Origin: Streptomyces sp. NBC_01232 | GTDB taxonomy: Bacteria; Actinomycetota; Actinomycetes; Streptomycetales; Streptomycetaceae | Reading direction: 5' to 3' | DNA length: 64,000 nucleotides | NCBI RefSeq assembly: GCF_035989885.1 | Contig: NZ_CP108518.1 | Location: forward strand, 3,640,501-3,704,500 | Notes under the pieces: generated by a model | What the model saw: the letters and a program-made list of their open reading frames with translations, nothing else | Database searches by the model: none | Told to the model about the DNA's origin: nothing | Shown: piece after piece, positions 55,285 to 63,379 of the stretch | Layout: the number at the start of each line of letters is the position of its first letter | Position numbering within the stretch: position 1 is the first letter of the stretch | Made by a program: the position numbers and the translations under genes

Positions 55285-55357
55285 ATCGGTCCACCGCTTC
55301 ATCGCAACGCCACCGCCAGGACCGACGTCCGCGAGGACGCGGTCCGGGAGCCACCAG

Positions 55358-55403
55358 CGCGCGGGGTGGCGGGGCCGGTTCGCCGGCCCCGCCACCCCGC
55401 GCG
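55358..55403 (+). terminator. 21-bp hairpin with TTCG loop after the GPP34 gene
   Basis: The stem at 55358-55378 pairs perfectly with 55383-55403, capped by a UUCG tetraloop. A T-rich run (TCTGTGTTT) follows. It is a very strong intrinsic terminator that isolates the GPP34 gene from the XRE gene. Confidence 0.85.
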
Positions 55404-55516
55404 TCTGTGTTTCCGGGGTTCCCCAGCGGCACCGCCCGCTTCGGTGGCAGTCTGCTCAAGACCAGATACGCAGAGAGACAGCTGCAACGACAGAAGAAGG
55501 CGGAGGTGCCGTTCAC

Positions 55517-56401
55517 GTGGCGTCCAATGTCAATCCCACCGTCCGACGCCGCCGACTGGGCATGGAGTTGCGCAAGCTCCGCGAGGACAAGGGCATGACG
55601 GCCGAACAGGTCGCCGAGCGCCTCCTCGTCTCCCAGTCGAAGATCAGCCGACTGGAGAACGGCCGCCGCTCCATCAGCCAGCGCGACGTCCGCGACCTGT
55701 GCGACGTCTACGAGGTCGAGGACCGCCGCCTCATCGACTCGCTCATGCAGATGGCGAAGGACTCCCGCCAGCAGGGCTGGTGGCACGCCTTCGGCGACAT
55801 CCCGTACAGCGTCTACATCGGCCTGGAGACGGACGCCGCCAGCCTGCGCACGTACGAGCCCCTGGTCATCCCGGGGCTGCTCCAGACCACGGAGTACGCG
55901 CAGTCCCTCGTTCGCGGCGCCTGGCCGGAGACCGCCCCTGCCGACGTGGACAAGCGCGTCCAGGTCCGCATGCACCGCCAGAAGCGTCTCTCCGAGACGG
56001 ACAACAACAACCCCGATCTGGGACCGCTGCGCCTGTGGGCGGTGATCGACGAGGCCGCGCTGCGCCGCCGGGTGGGCGACGCCCAGCTGATGATCCGGCA
56101 GCTCGAGTACTTGATAGAGCAGTCGGAGCAGCCGCACGTCACCGTGCAGGTGATGCCCTTCGACCTGGGCGCGCATCCGGGCGTCAACGGCCAGTACGCG
56201 ATCCTGGAGTTCCCGGACGCGTCCGACTCGACCGTCGTCTACATCGAGGGCGTGACGAGCGACCTGTACCTGGAGAAGGCCAACGACGTGCAGAAGTACA
56301 GCGTGATGTACGAGCACCTGCGTGCGCAGGCCCTCAACGTCGACCAGACCCGCGAGTTCATCTCGGGGATCATCGACCAATATGCCGACAAGACCGCTTA
56401 G
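55517..56401 (+). CDS. Scr1-type XRE regulator with DUF5753 domain
   Basis: A 294-residue regulator starting at GTG 55517 after GGAGGTG. An N-terminal XRE HTH (MTAEQVAERLLVSQSKISRL) is followed by DUF5753, whose start has the usual WWHAF, PLVIPGLLQTTEYAQ and ESVTVQVMPF-like block. The C terminus ends REFISGIIDQY. Such proteins are widespread in Streptomyces and pair with a DUF397 protein, as found here 220 bp downstream. The pair forms regulator and small effector/antagonist systems in development (WhiJ-like). Confidence 0.95.
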   Translation: MASNVNPTVRRRRLGMELRKLREDKGMTAEQVAERLLVSQSKISRLENGRRSISQRDVRDLCDVYEVEDRRLIDSLMQMAKDSRQQGWWHAFGDIPYSVYIGLETDAASLRTYEPLVIPGLLQTTEYAQSLVRGAWPETAPADVDKRVQVRMHRQKRLSETDNNNPDLGPLRLWAVIDEAALRRRVGDAQLMIRQLEYLIEQSEQPHVTVQVMPFDLGAHPGVNGQYAILEFPDASDSTVVYIEGVTSDLYLEKANDVQKYSVMYEHLRAQALNVDQTREFISGIIDQYADKTA

Positions 56402-56621
56402 GCCCGGGATGTGAGCGAGATCCACCGGGCGGGCGACGAGCGGGTCGGTACGGTACACCGTCACTCCCCAGCCACATAAGGCTTGAATGGAATATGCCAC
56501 CCGGTCGGGTGAATGGTCCCTTCACCTGTCAGGAGCTGCCGGTAGCGTCGATCAGGTCAGCCGGAAAATTGGCCGACAGGACACCGGAACCACCGGAACT
56601 ACTCGCTCACCGGAGAGAAAC

Positions 56622-56831
56622 ATGGCTATTCGCCAGGGCGCCACGGACAACTGGATCAAGTCCTCCTACTCCGCCAACGGCGCCTGCGTCGAGGTCAAGT
56701 CGCCCGTCATGGAGGCCATCGCCGTCCGCGACTCGAAGGTGCAGGACGGACCGTCCCTCACCTTCGCGCCCGGCTCCTGGACCTCGTTCGTCGCCGACGT
56801 CACCGAGGGCCGGCTGGGACGCCTCGCCTGA
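56622..56831 (+). CDS. DUF397 protein, partner of the XRE regulator
   Basis: A 69-residue DUF397 protein starting at ATG 56622, with GGAGAGAAAC upstream. It has the family pattern WIKSSYSANGACVEV and VRDSKVQDGP, ending FVADVTEGRL. Members antagonise or partner the adjacent XRE regulator. Confidence 0.95.
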   Translation: MAIRQGATDNWIKSSYSANGACVEVKSPVMEAIAVRDSKVQDGPSLTFAPGSWTSFVADVTEGRLGRLA

Positions 56832-56909
56832 AGATCACGGCGCGCCCCAACCGTCCGCCCCTTCGCTACCGTTCGGGCCCCGCAGCCGGCACCACCCCCG
56901 GCCGGACCG

Positions 56910-57000
56910 GCTTCTGCACCACCAGCAGCACCAGCAGCATTTGCATCACCAGAACTGCCTGCAGCACCAGCACCGCCTGCATCACCCGCTTCACCTGCAC
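56910..57000 (+). repeat. Low-complexity CAG/CAC triplet tract
   Basis: A stretch dominated by ACCAGCAGC, GCATCACC and GCACCAGC units occurs between the DUF397 gene and the terminator at 57010. All frames give Gln/His/Ala-rich shadows. It is a slippage-prone tract without evidence of coding. Confidence 0.5.
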
Positions 57001-57009
57001 CACTGACTT

Positions 57010-57050
57010 GAGCCCTCTCGACCGACCCGCCGTCTTGGCCGAGGGGGCTC
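57010..57050. terminator. Hairpin between convergent genes
   Basis: GAGCCCTCTCG at 57010-57020 pairs with CGAGGGGGCTC at 57040-57050, with one G-T wobble, around a 19-nt loop. It lies 28 bp before the end of the minus-strand gene at 57079. Confidence 0.6.
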
Positions 57051-57078
57051 GGCCATGCCCGCCGCGCCGTCGGCTCTC

Positions 57079-57966
57079 TCAGCGCAGCTGATCGACGTAC
57101 CGGTCGGTCCCCGGCACCGTCGGGACGAACGGCGCCACCAGCTCCACCCGCCCCAGCCCCGCCTCCGCGACCTCCGCGTCCAGCCCCAGGAAACGGTCCC
57201 AGCAGGTCCGGGGGTCCTCCTGGAGGAACCACAGCAGCGTGAGGCGGGTGTCAACCCCCTCCACCTGCTTGACGTACGTCATCCGGTCACCGGGCAGCGG
57301 CGTGGGCCGGAAGACCGTCACCATCGCGGCCGGACCGCCGTGCAGCCGCTTCGGCAGGGCGCGCGAGCGCAGCCACTCCAGCAACTCGGCCCGCTGCTCG
57401 GGGCCGTCGGCGTCGATGACCTGGAGGACGAGGCCGGCGTACGGGTGGTCCAGGGCGTGGTAGTCCCGTGGGCCGGCGGCGCCGTCGCGGTAGACGGTGG
57501 CCGCGTGGTCCTGGAAGGACGTGAACACGTGGGTGCGGTCCTGGTAGACCCGGCCGTCGCGGTTCAGCCGCTTGTTGATGCCGACGGTCCACTTCATGTG
57601 CTCGTCGTAGCGGCCCTCGGTGACCCAGTACGTCGATATGTAGCAGCCGGCGGTGACGGGCTGGGCGACGGCCGACTTCTCGGGGTAGCGCAGCTCCTGC
57701 AGTTCGCGGGTGGCCACCCAGCGACGGCCCGCGTACATCCACGGCATGGCCATGGCGCCGGCGTAGTAGTGGTCGTCCTCGTACCAGCGGTTGTACGCGT
57801 ACTCGTGGCCCGGGTGCGGCTCCACCATGGTGATCAGCGCGTGGCCGGGGCGGACGCCGTAGGGGCCGACGGCCGCCAGCTCGGCGTAGTCGTCGACGCG
57901 GGTGCCGGGCTGGTCGTGCTCGCGGTCGCTGCCGCCGCTGTCGCGGTCCTGCTCTCCTGTCGTCAT
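57079..57966 (-). CDS. Conserved hypothetical protein, EthD-like dimeric barrel
   Basis: A 295-residue protein starting at ATG 57966. The first half includes ALITMVEPHPGHEYAYNRWY and EDDHYYAGAMAMPWMYAGRR, the second LVLQVIDADGPEQRAELLEW. These look like two ferredoxin-like (EthD-type dimeric alpha-beta) halves, as seen in some heme or polyketide enzymes. No catalytic residues can be assigned. It is divergent from the aminotransferase. The frame continues far upstream on paper, but that part is antisense to the aminotransferase. Confidence 0.65.
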   Translation of the reverse strand: MTTGEQDRDSGGSDREHDQPGTRVDDYAELAAVGPYGVRPGHALITMVEPHPGHEYAYNRWYEDDHYYAGAMAMPWMYAGRRWVATRELQELRYPEKSAVAQPVTAGCYISTYWVTEGRYDEHMKWTVGINKRLNRDGRVYQDRTHVFTSFQDHAATVYRDGAAGPRDYHALDHPYAGLVLQVIDADGPEQRAELLEWLRSRALPKRLHGGPAAMVTVFRPTPLPGDRMTYVKQVEGVDTRLTLLWFLQEDPRTCWDRFLGLDAEVAEAGLGRVELVAPFVPTVPGTDRYVDQLR

Positions 57967-58119
57967 GGGAAACGGTCTAGCTGATGCAGCATCAGATGGG
58001 GAGGGGTCGCGGGGGTATCCGCTTCGACCGGGCGCCGGGGTCCACCACTTGATACATACATGCCGTCTACAACTTTCCCTCGCTACGATGCGCGCACCCG
58101 CCTCCTGAAGGAGCTGCCC

Positions 58120-59358
58120 GTGTCCTCTGCCGTGCCTGCCGCCGCCGCACCGCCGCCCGCGTTCGCCGCCCGCGCCACCTCCGTGGAGGGGTCCCCCGTG
58201 CGCGAGATCCTCGCGCTCACCGAACGGCCCGGGATCATCTCCCTCGCCGGGGGCCTCCCCGCCCCCGAGCTCTTCGACACCGAGGGCCTGCGGGCCGCGT
58301 ACGACGCCGCCTTCGCGGTGTCCGCGCGGCGCGCGCTCCAGTACTCGACCACCGAGGGCGCACCCGAGCTCCGCGAGGCCGTCGCCGCCCGGGCCACGGC
58401 GCGCGGGCTGCCGACCGGCCCGGACGACGTACTCATCACCTCGGGCTCCCAGCAGGCCCTCACCCTCATCGCCGCCACCCTGATCGAACCCGGTGACGTC
58501 GTCCTGGTCGAGAACCCCACCTACCTCGCGGCGCTGCAGTGCTTCGGGCTGGCGGGAGCGCGGGTGGTGGCCGTGCCCTGCGACGCGGAGGGCATTCTCC
58601 CGGACGCGCTGGCGGACGTCGTCGCGCGCGAGCGGCCGAAGCTGCTGTACACCGTCCCCACCTTCCAGAACCCGACCGGACGCACCCTCCCGGCCGCCCG
58701 CCGGGCGGCGGTGGCGGACACCGCGGCACGGCTCGGGCTGTGGCTGGTGGAGGACGACCCGTACGGCGAACTCCGCTACGAGGGCTCCGACGTCCCGTGG
58801 CTCGCCGCGCACCCGGGGGCGGAGGACCGTACGGCCCTGCTCGGCAGCTTCTCCAAGGTCATGGCCCCCGGGCTGCGCCTGGGCTGGCTCCGCGCGCCGG
58901 CGGCGCTGCGGCGGGCCGCGGTGGTCGCGAAGCAGGCGGCCGACCTCCACACCTCGACGGTGGACCAGCTGGCCGCGGCGCACTACCTCCGGGCGGTGGA
59001 CCTCGACGCGCACATAGCCACGGTCCGCACGGCCTACCGCGAGCGCCGTGACGCCCTGCAGACGGCACTGAGCCGGTCCCTGCCGGCCGACTGCGCGTGG
59101 AACCTGCCCGAGGGCGGCATGTTCCTCTGGGCCCGCCTGCCGGAGGGCCACGACGCGACGGCCCTCCTCAAGACGGCGGTCGCGCACGGCGTCGCCTTCG
59201 TCCCGGGCGCCCCCTTCTTCGCCGACGCCCCGGACCCCCGCACCCTGCGGCTGTCCTTCACGACGCACACCCCTGCCGAAATCACCGAGGGCGTGGGCCG
59301 TCTGCGCGTGGCGCTGAAGGAGTACGCAGGGGGGTTCAGTGCTGGAGCGCGACCTTGA
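58120..59358 (+). CDS. PLP-dependent aminotransferase, class I/II (Aro8/LysN-like)
   Basis: A 412-residue fold-type I aminotransferase. N-terminal GIISLAGGLPAPELFD binds substrate. DDVLITSGSQQALTLI carries the PLP phosphate-binding pocket. NPTYLAALQ, FQNPTGRT and EDDPYGELRY form the ring contacts. The PLP Lys is in SFSKVMAPGLRLGW near 247, and LRLSFTTH contains the carboxylate-binding Arg. GTG 58120 follows AAGGAG; an ATG 20 codons upstream is an alternative. Relatives use 2-aminoadipate or aromatic amino acids. The exact substrate is unknown. Confidence 0.95.
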   Translation: MSSAVPAAAAPPPAFAARATSVEGSPVREILALTERPGIISLAGGLPAPELFDTEGLRAAYDAAFAVSARRALQYSTTEGAPELREAVAARATARGLPTGPDDVLITSGSQQALTLIAATLIEPGDVVLVENPTYLAALQCFGLAGARVVAVPCDAEGILPDALADVVARERPKLLYTVPTFQNPTGRTLPAARRAAVADTAARLGLWLVEDDPYGELRYEGSDVPWLAAHPGAEDRTALLGSFSKVMAPGLRLGWLRAPAALRRAAVVAKQAADLHTSTVDQLAAAHYLRAVDLDAHIATVRTAYRERRDALQTALSRSLPADCAWNLPEGGMFLWARLPEGHDATALLKTAVAHGVAFVPGAPFFADAPDPRTLRLSFTTHTPAEITEGVGRLRVALKEYAGGFSAGARP

Positions 59359-59872
59359 GGAGCACGATGAGCAGCCCGAGGAACAGGTTGATCGCGCCGG
59401 CCAGCAGCATCAGGCGGCGTGAGGCGCCGGCACGGCTGGCGGCCACGGTGGCCCAGCCGACCTGTCCGATCAGGGCGACGGCGAGCGCCAGCCAGGCGAT
59501 CCCCTGGGGCCCGAGGCCGAGCCAGGGGGCGACGGCCGCGGCAACGGCCGGCGGGACGGCCGCCTTGATGATCGGGAACTCTTCCCTGGACGTACGGCGC
59601 ACCACGCCCCAGCTCAGGTGGTGCACCATGCGGGCCCCGAAGAGGCGGGCGAAGACGTGCGCGGCCCAGAACACCACACCGGTGCCCAGGAGCAGCAGGA
59701 CGAGCTCCAGCCGCGGGAACTTGCCGAGCGTTCCGGCGCCGACCACGACGGAGGCGGCGAGCAGCGAGCCGTAGACGGCGCCGGTGTAGTCGCCGCGTCC
59801 CGCCTCCGGCTCCGGAACCTGCCCGGGAGCCTGCCCCGGCCCCGGCCCCGGGCCGTCCGCGGGCACTGTCAC
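59336..59872 (-). CDS. Integral membrane protein
   Basis: A 178-residue protein starting at GTG 59872, which overlaps the amphi-Trp stop (GTGA). A Pro/Gly-rich N terminus is followed by five hydrophobic segments (SLLAASVVVGAGTLG, LVLLLLGTGVVFWAA, PAVAAAVAPWLGL, AWLALAVALIGQVGW, LLAGAINLFLGLLIVLL). No known transporter motif is seen. It is coupled to amphi-Trp and convergent with the aminotransferase (23-bp overlap). Confidence 0.75.
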   Translation of the reverse strand: MTVPADGPGPGPGQAPGQVPEPEAGRGDYTGAVYGSLLAASVVVGAGTLGKFPRLELVLLLLGTGVVFWAAHVFARLFGARMVHHLSWGVVRRTSREEFPIIKAAVPPAVAAAVAPWLGLGPQGIAWLALAVALIGQVGWATVAASRAGASRRLMLLAGAINLFLGLLIVLLKVALQH

Positions 59873-60111
59873 GCGGCCTCGGCCTGCGCGGTGGACCACT
59901 TCAGTTCGATCTCCATCTCGATCTCCCCGTCGCCGACCTCGACCTCGATCTCGGTGCGGAGTTCATCGGGGACCCGCAGGCTCATCGTCCCGGGGCCGAG
60001 TTCCAGTTCGGCGTTGCCGCCGTGCCGGAGCGCCTCCGCCAGTGCGGAGAGCTGATCGGCGGCCTCGAGGCGGGAAAGGGAACTCTTCTTCTCAAACTTG
60101 AGGTCCTTCAC
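59869..60111 (-). CDS. Amphi-Trp domain protein
   Basis: An 80-residue protein starting at GTG 60111 after GGAGAG. It shows the amphi-Trp pattern: LKFEKKSSLSRLEAADQL, MSLRVPDELRTEIEVEV and the terminal IELKW strand. The domain is found in archaea and actinobacteria and has no settled function. Its stop overlaps the next gene by 4 bp. Confidence 0.85.
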   Translation of the reverse strand: MKDLKFEKKSSLSRLEAADQLSALAEALRHGGNAELELGPGTMSLRVPDELRTEIEVEVGDGEIEMEIELKWSTAQAEAA

Positions 60112-60270
60112 GGACGTCTCTCCAATCCGCTGCGAACACCGGGCACGACCGGGACGACGGGTGCGACGCGAACGACGGGACCGCCGCGGCACGACGCGAA
60201 CGCCGGGTAAGGCTCATTGTGACGCCGCACGGCGGGTCGGGCATCCCGGGCCCCGGACCCCGCCGGGGCT

Positions 60271-61611
60271 TCAGCCGGACGGTGACGGGCCCGGCCCGGT
60301 CCGGTTGAAGGCCAGCGCGAGGACCTCGTTCCACTCCATGGGCGGAGCGGCCGCCGGGGCGCCCGGGCGGAGCCTGGGCACCAGTACGCGCAGCGCACCC
60401 GGGCGGACGGTGCAGGTCACGGGCGTGGGCATGGTCAGGGCCTCGCCGTCCACGGCGACCGCGATGCGCTCCGCGTCCGATCGGACGACGACCTGGCGGG
60501 AGGCCAGCACGTGGAGGCCCGCCGCCCGCGCCCCGCGGAGCGCGACGTCGGCGGCCTGGGCCGCGTTGTTCACCCGGATCCCGACGACACCCAGCACGCC
60601 GAGGTCGAGCCGGGACCTGCGGGCGCCCATCGGTTCGGGGGAGGAGTACGGATTGTTGCTGACCAGCAGTGCCTGCTGGGCCTCCAGACGCGTCTCGTCG
60701 GTGACCGCGTCGAGGGTGGTGCCGGCGTATCCGAGCAGGAGGTCGGGCAGCGCGGCCAGCGCCGAGTCCGCCTTGGCGTCCCGGTACTCCGGCCGCTGCA
60801 CGATCTCGGCGTAGACGCCGAAGGAGGCCGTGTTGACGAAGGCCTGGCCGCCCACGAACCCCAGGTCGACCCTGAGCTCCTCCCCGTCGGCCAGCGCGTC
60901 CAGGCACCGGGCCGGGTCCTCACGGTCCAGTCCGAGGTCCATGGCGAAGTGGTTCCTGGTGCCCGCGGAGATGACGAGGAACGGCAGGTCGTGTTCGGCC
61001 GCCACCGCGGCCACCCGGGCCTGCGTGCCGTCGCCGCCCGCCACCCCGAGCAGGTCCGCCCCGTCGGCCACCGCCTGCCGGGCGATGGCGGCGACGTCCG
61101 TGACGACCTCGGTGTCCAGCAGCACCACGCGGGCGCCGAGCGCTTCGCTCTTCTCGACCAGGCCGAAGCGGCCGACCTTCCCGCCGCCGGACTTCGGATT
61201 CATGATCAGCACCGGATGCCGGGGGGCGTCGCGCGCGACCGCCCGCATGCCGTCGGGTCTGCGCACCGCACGCAGCGCGCTCCGCGCACACGCCACGGCG
61301 GCTGCCCACAGTGCGATGGCGAGCAGCGCGATGGGCCAGAGGTCCGCCCGGGCGTAGATGAGCAGGATCGCCACCGGCGCGCCCACCATCAGCAGCGTCC
61401 CGGCCAGCCGCACCGCACCGCGATGGGACACCACCCACCAGGTCCCCATGGCGGTGAGCGCGGCCCCGGCCACGCCGACGACGAGGACGAGCAGCCCGCC
61501 GATGATGCCCTCGGCCACCAGGGTCGCCGCGGCGAGCAGCGCGCACACCACGGCCAGCAGGGCCCACAGCCGCGCGTGCCGGGGCGGGCCGGAAGGGTGC
61601 GGGAGTGACAT
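60271..61611 (-). CDS. Diacylglycerol-kinase-family lipid kinase with membrane N terminus
   Basis: A 446-residue protein starting at ATG 61611 after GTGAGG. Four hydrophobic helices (residues about 12-105) precede a DAGKc catalytic domain with LIMNPKSGGGKVGRFGL, the GGDGTQ nucleotide motif and SAGTRNHFAMDLGLDRED, followed by a YegS/LCB5-type C-terminal beta-sandwich (LRVDLGFVGGQAFVNTASFG). It probably phosphorylates diacylglycerol or another lipid. Fusion of the membrane part is usual in Streptomyces members. Confidence 0.9.
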   Translation of the reverse strand: MSLPHPSGPPRHARLWALLAVVCALLAAATLVAEGIIGGLLVLVVGVAGAALTAMGTWWVVSHRGAVRLAGTLLMVGAPVAILLIYARADLWPIALLAIALWAAAVACARSALRAVRRPDGMRAVARDAPRHPVLIMNPKSGGGKVGRFGLVEKSEALGARVVLLDTEVVTDVAAIARQAVADGADLLGVAGGDGTQARVAAVAAEHDLPFLVISAGTRNHFAMDLGLDREDPARCLDALADGEELRVDLGFVGGQAFVNTASFGVYAEIVQRPEYRDAKADSALAALPDLLLGYAGTTLDAVTDETRLEAQQALLVSNNPYSSPEPMGARRSRLDLGVLGVVGIRVNNAAQAADVALRGARAAGLHVLASRQVVVRSDAERIAVAVDGEALTMPTPVTCTVRPGALRVLVPRLRPGAPAAAPPMEWNEVLALAFNRTGPGPSPSG

Positions 61612-61916
61612 GGCCTCACGTCCTAGGCTCGTGCCGTGAATCCTCACCACGAGGCTGTGGTCATCTCCGATGATCCCCCGAACGACATCGGCCGTCGACG
61701 CGGAAGGGTCCGGGGCGGGGACGGGGCCGTGGCCGTGGCCGTGGCCGGGGAGAGGCGTGATTGCCGCTGCAACGCAGCCCGGCTCGACCACACCGGACCG
61801 GGCCGGACCAGGCCGGGCCAGGCCGATGACCCCGCACCGCGTTCTCGCATGGCGGGATGTGCGCGCCACTGAACAGTAGATTCCGCCCGCCCGCCCCGCC
61901 ATAGGAAGGTGAGCAC
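61612..61916. other. Intergenic region with a GTGGCC hexamer tract
   Basis: A (GTGGCC)n tract, about four units, lies at 61730-61752, preceded by GGGGCCGGGG-like sequence. No gene is supported. AGGAAGG near 61901 is the ribosome binding site of the next gene. Confidence 0.4.
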
Positions 61917-62504
61917 GTGAAGCGGCAGGTTGCGCTGCGTTCCAGGCCGATCCCTGAAAGCGGCATGCGCTGCAAGTACAGGTTCGTGAAGGGCGGGATC
62001 GGCCTCGCCGCCGATGTTTCGGCGCACACGGAAGAGTCCGGGTCCGCGCCGTCGAGAGCCATCCAGAGGGACCAACGTCTGCACTTGCGCCTTCCGGCAG
62101 GCCACATCCACCGGAAGGACGCCGCACGGCTTGCGTACGGACTTCCGCTCCACGCCGCAGAGCTTTCGCGCAATGCCGGAGGACACCTCCTCGTCGTCAT
62201 CGATTCCTTCGCCTATCCCGGTGCCGACCACCAGGCGGAGGTGGCAGCGCCGGCAATCGACGGGTGGGTCCACCAAAATCCGACCACCAAAATCCGAACA
62301 CTCCTCCCTGTGGAATCTCGGCAGGCTTCGACCGGTCACGCCGGAAGTCCTGCTTCGACCGGGGGCCCGGGATGGCTCCGTTTCGCGACGACCTTGCGGG
62401 CTGAGCCGCCCGATCTCCTCGGCCGCTGCTCGCCGGATCCGGAGAGAGGGCGTGAGCGGGCGCCGCGCGTCATGGCTCTTCACACCGGCGCGCCCGCGCC
62501 GTAG
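61917..62504 (+). CDS. Hypothetical protein, C terminus possibly frameshifted
   Basis: A 195-codon frame starting at GTG 61917 after AGGAAGG. The first about 120 residues look real: LHLRLPAGHIHRKDAARLAY, then LHAAELSRNAGGHLLVVIDS. From QNPTTK on the sequence turns Arg/Ser-rich and random. The change coincides with a tandem duplication (CCACCAAAATCCGA twice, from about 62270) that would shift the frame. Function is unknown. Confidence 0.5.
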   Translation: MKRQVALRSRPIPESGMRCKYRFVKGGIGLAADVSAHTEESGSAPSRAIQRDQRLHLRLPAGHIHRKDAARLAYGLPLHAAELSRNAGGHLLVVIDSFAYPGADHQAEVAAPAIDGWVHQNPTTKIRTLLPVESRQASTGHAGSPASTGGPGWLRFATTLRAEPPDLLGRCSPDPERGRERAPRVMALHTGAPAP

Positions 62505-62545
62505 CCTGACGGGCCGTCAGATGTGTCGCGTCCCGGAGGTCCGTC

Positions 62546-63328
62546 GTGTTGCTGCAAGGGAAGACCGTCATCGTCTCCGGCGTCGGGGCCGGGCTCGGGC
62601 ATCAGGTGGCCGCCGCCGTCGTGCGGGACGGGGGGAACGCCGTGCTCGGGGCGCGGACCGAGGCGAATCTCGCCAAGTCCGCCGCCGAGATCGACCCCGA
62701 GGGGACCCGCACCGCCCACCTGGCCACCGACATCACCGACGAGGCGCAGTGCGAGGCCCTCGCCGCGCTCGCGCGCGAGCGTTTCGGCCGGATCGACGCC
62801 GTCGTGCACGTCGCCGCCTGGGACTCGTACTTCGGGGGGCTGGAGGACGCCGACTTCGGGACCTGGCAGCAGATCATCGACGTCAACCTGCTGGGCACCC
62901 TGCGCATGACCCGGGCCTGCCTGCCCGGCCTCAAGGAGCGGGGCGGGGCCGTGGTGATCGTGGGGACGCAGTCCGCGGTCGCCGCGCCGAACGAGGTGCA
63001 GCAGGCCGCCTACGCCGCCTCCAAGGGGGCGCTGACCTCCGCCATGTACTCCATGGCCCGCGAGCTCGGTCCGCACCGGATCCGCGTCAACACCGTGCTG
63101 CCCGGCTGGATGTGGGGCCCGCCCGTCCAGGCCTTCGTCACCTTCACCGCCCACACCGAGGGCGTCCCGGAGGCCGAGGTGCACGCCCGCCTCACCGAGC
63201 GGATGGCGCTGCCGGACCTCGCCACCGACGGGGACGTCGCGGACTCCGCCGTGTTCCTCGCCTCGGACCGGGCCCGGGCGATAACCGGCCAGTCGCTGCT
63301 GGTCAACGCGGGTGAGTTGATGAGATGA
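62546..63328 (+). CDS. Short-chain dehydrogenase/reductase
   Basis: A 260-residue SDR starting at GTG 62546 after GGAGG. The NAD(P)-binding motif is VSGVGAGLGHQ near 10-20. The DxT/NxA region is DAVVHVAAW, the catalytic Ser is in VGTQSAV, and YAASK gives the Tyr/Lys pair. It ends GQSLLVNAGE. A typical classical SDR. The substrate cannot be read from the sequence. Confidence 0.95.
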   Translation: MLLQGKTVIVSGVGAGLGHQVAAAVVRDGGNAVLGARTEANLAKSAAEIDPEGTRTAHLATDITDEAQCEALAALARERFGRIDAVVHVAAWDSYFGGLEDADFGTWQQIIDVNLLGTLRMTRACLPGLKERGGAVVIVGTQSAVAAPNEVQQAAYAASKGALTSAMYSMARELGPHRIRVNTVLPGWMWGPPVQAFVTFTAHTEGVPEAEVHARLTERMALPDLATDGDVADSAVFLASDRARAITGQSLLVNAGELMR

Positions 63329-63379
63329 GCCACTTCACAGCCGCCCCACCGCCGGAACGTCGGATCGTATGCTCGGCCC

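Noticed and set aside
57967..59268. Upstream extension of the EthD-like gene
   Set aside because: The extension is antisense to the aminotransferase and lacks coding character; the ATG at 57966 was used.
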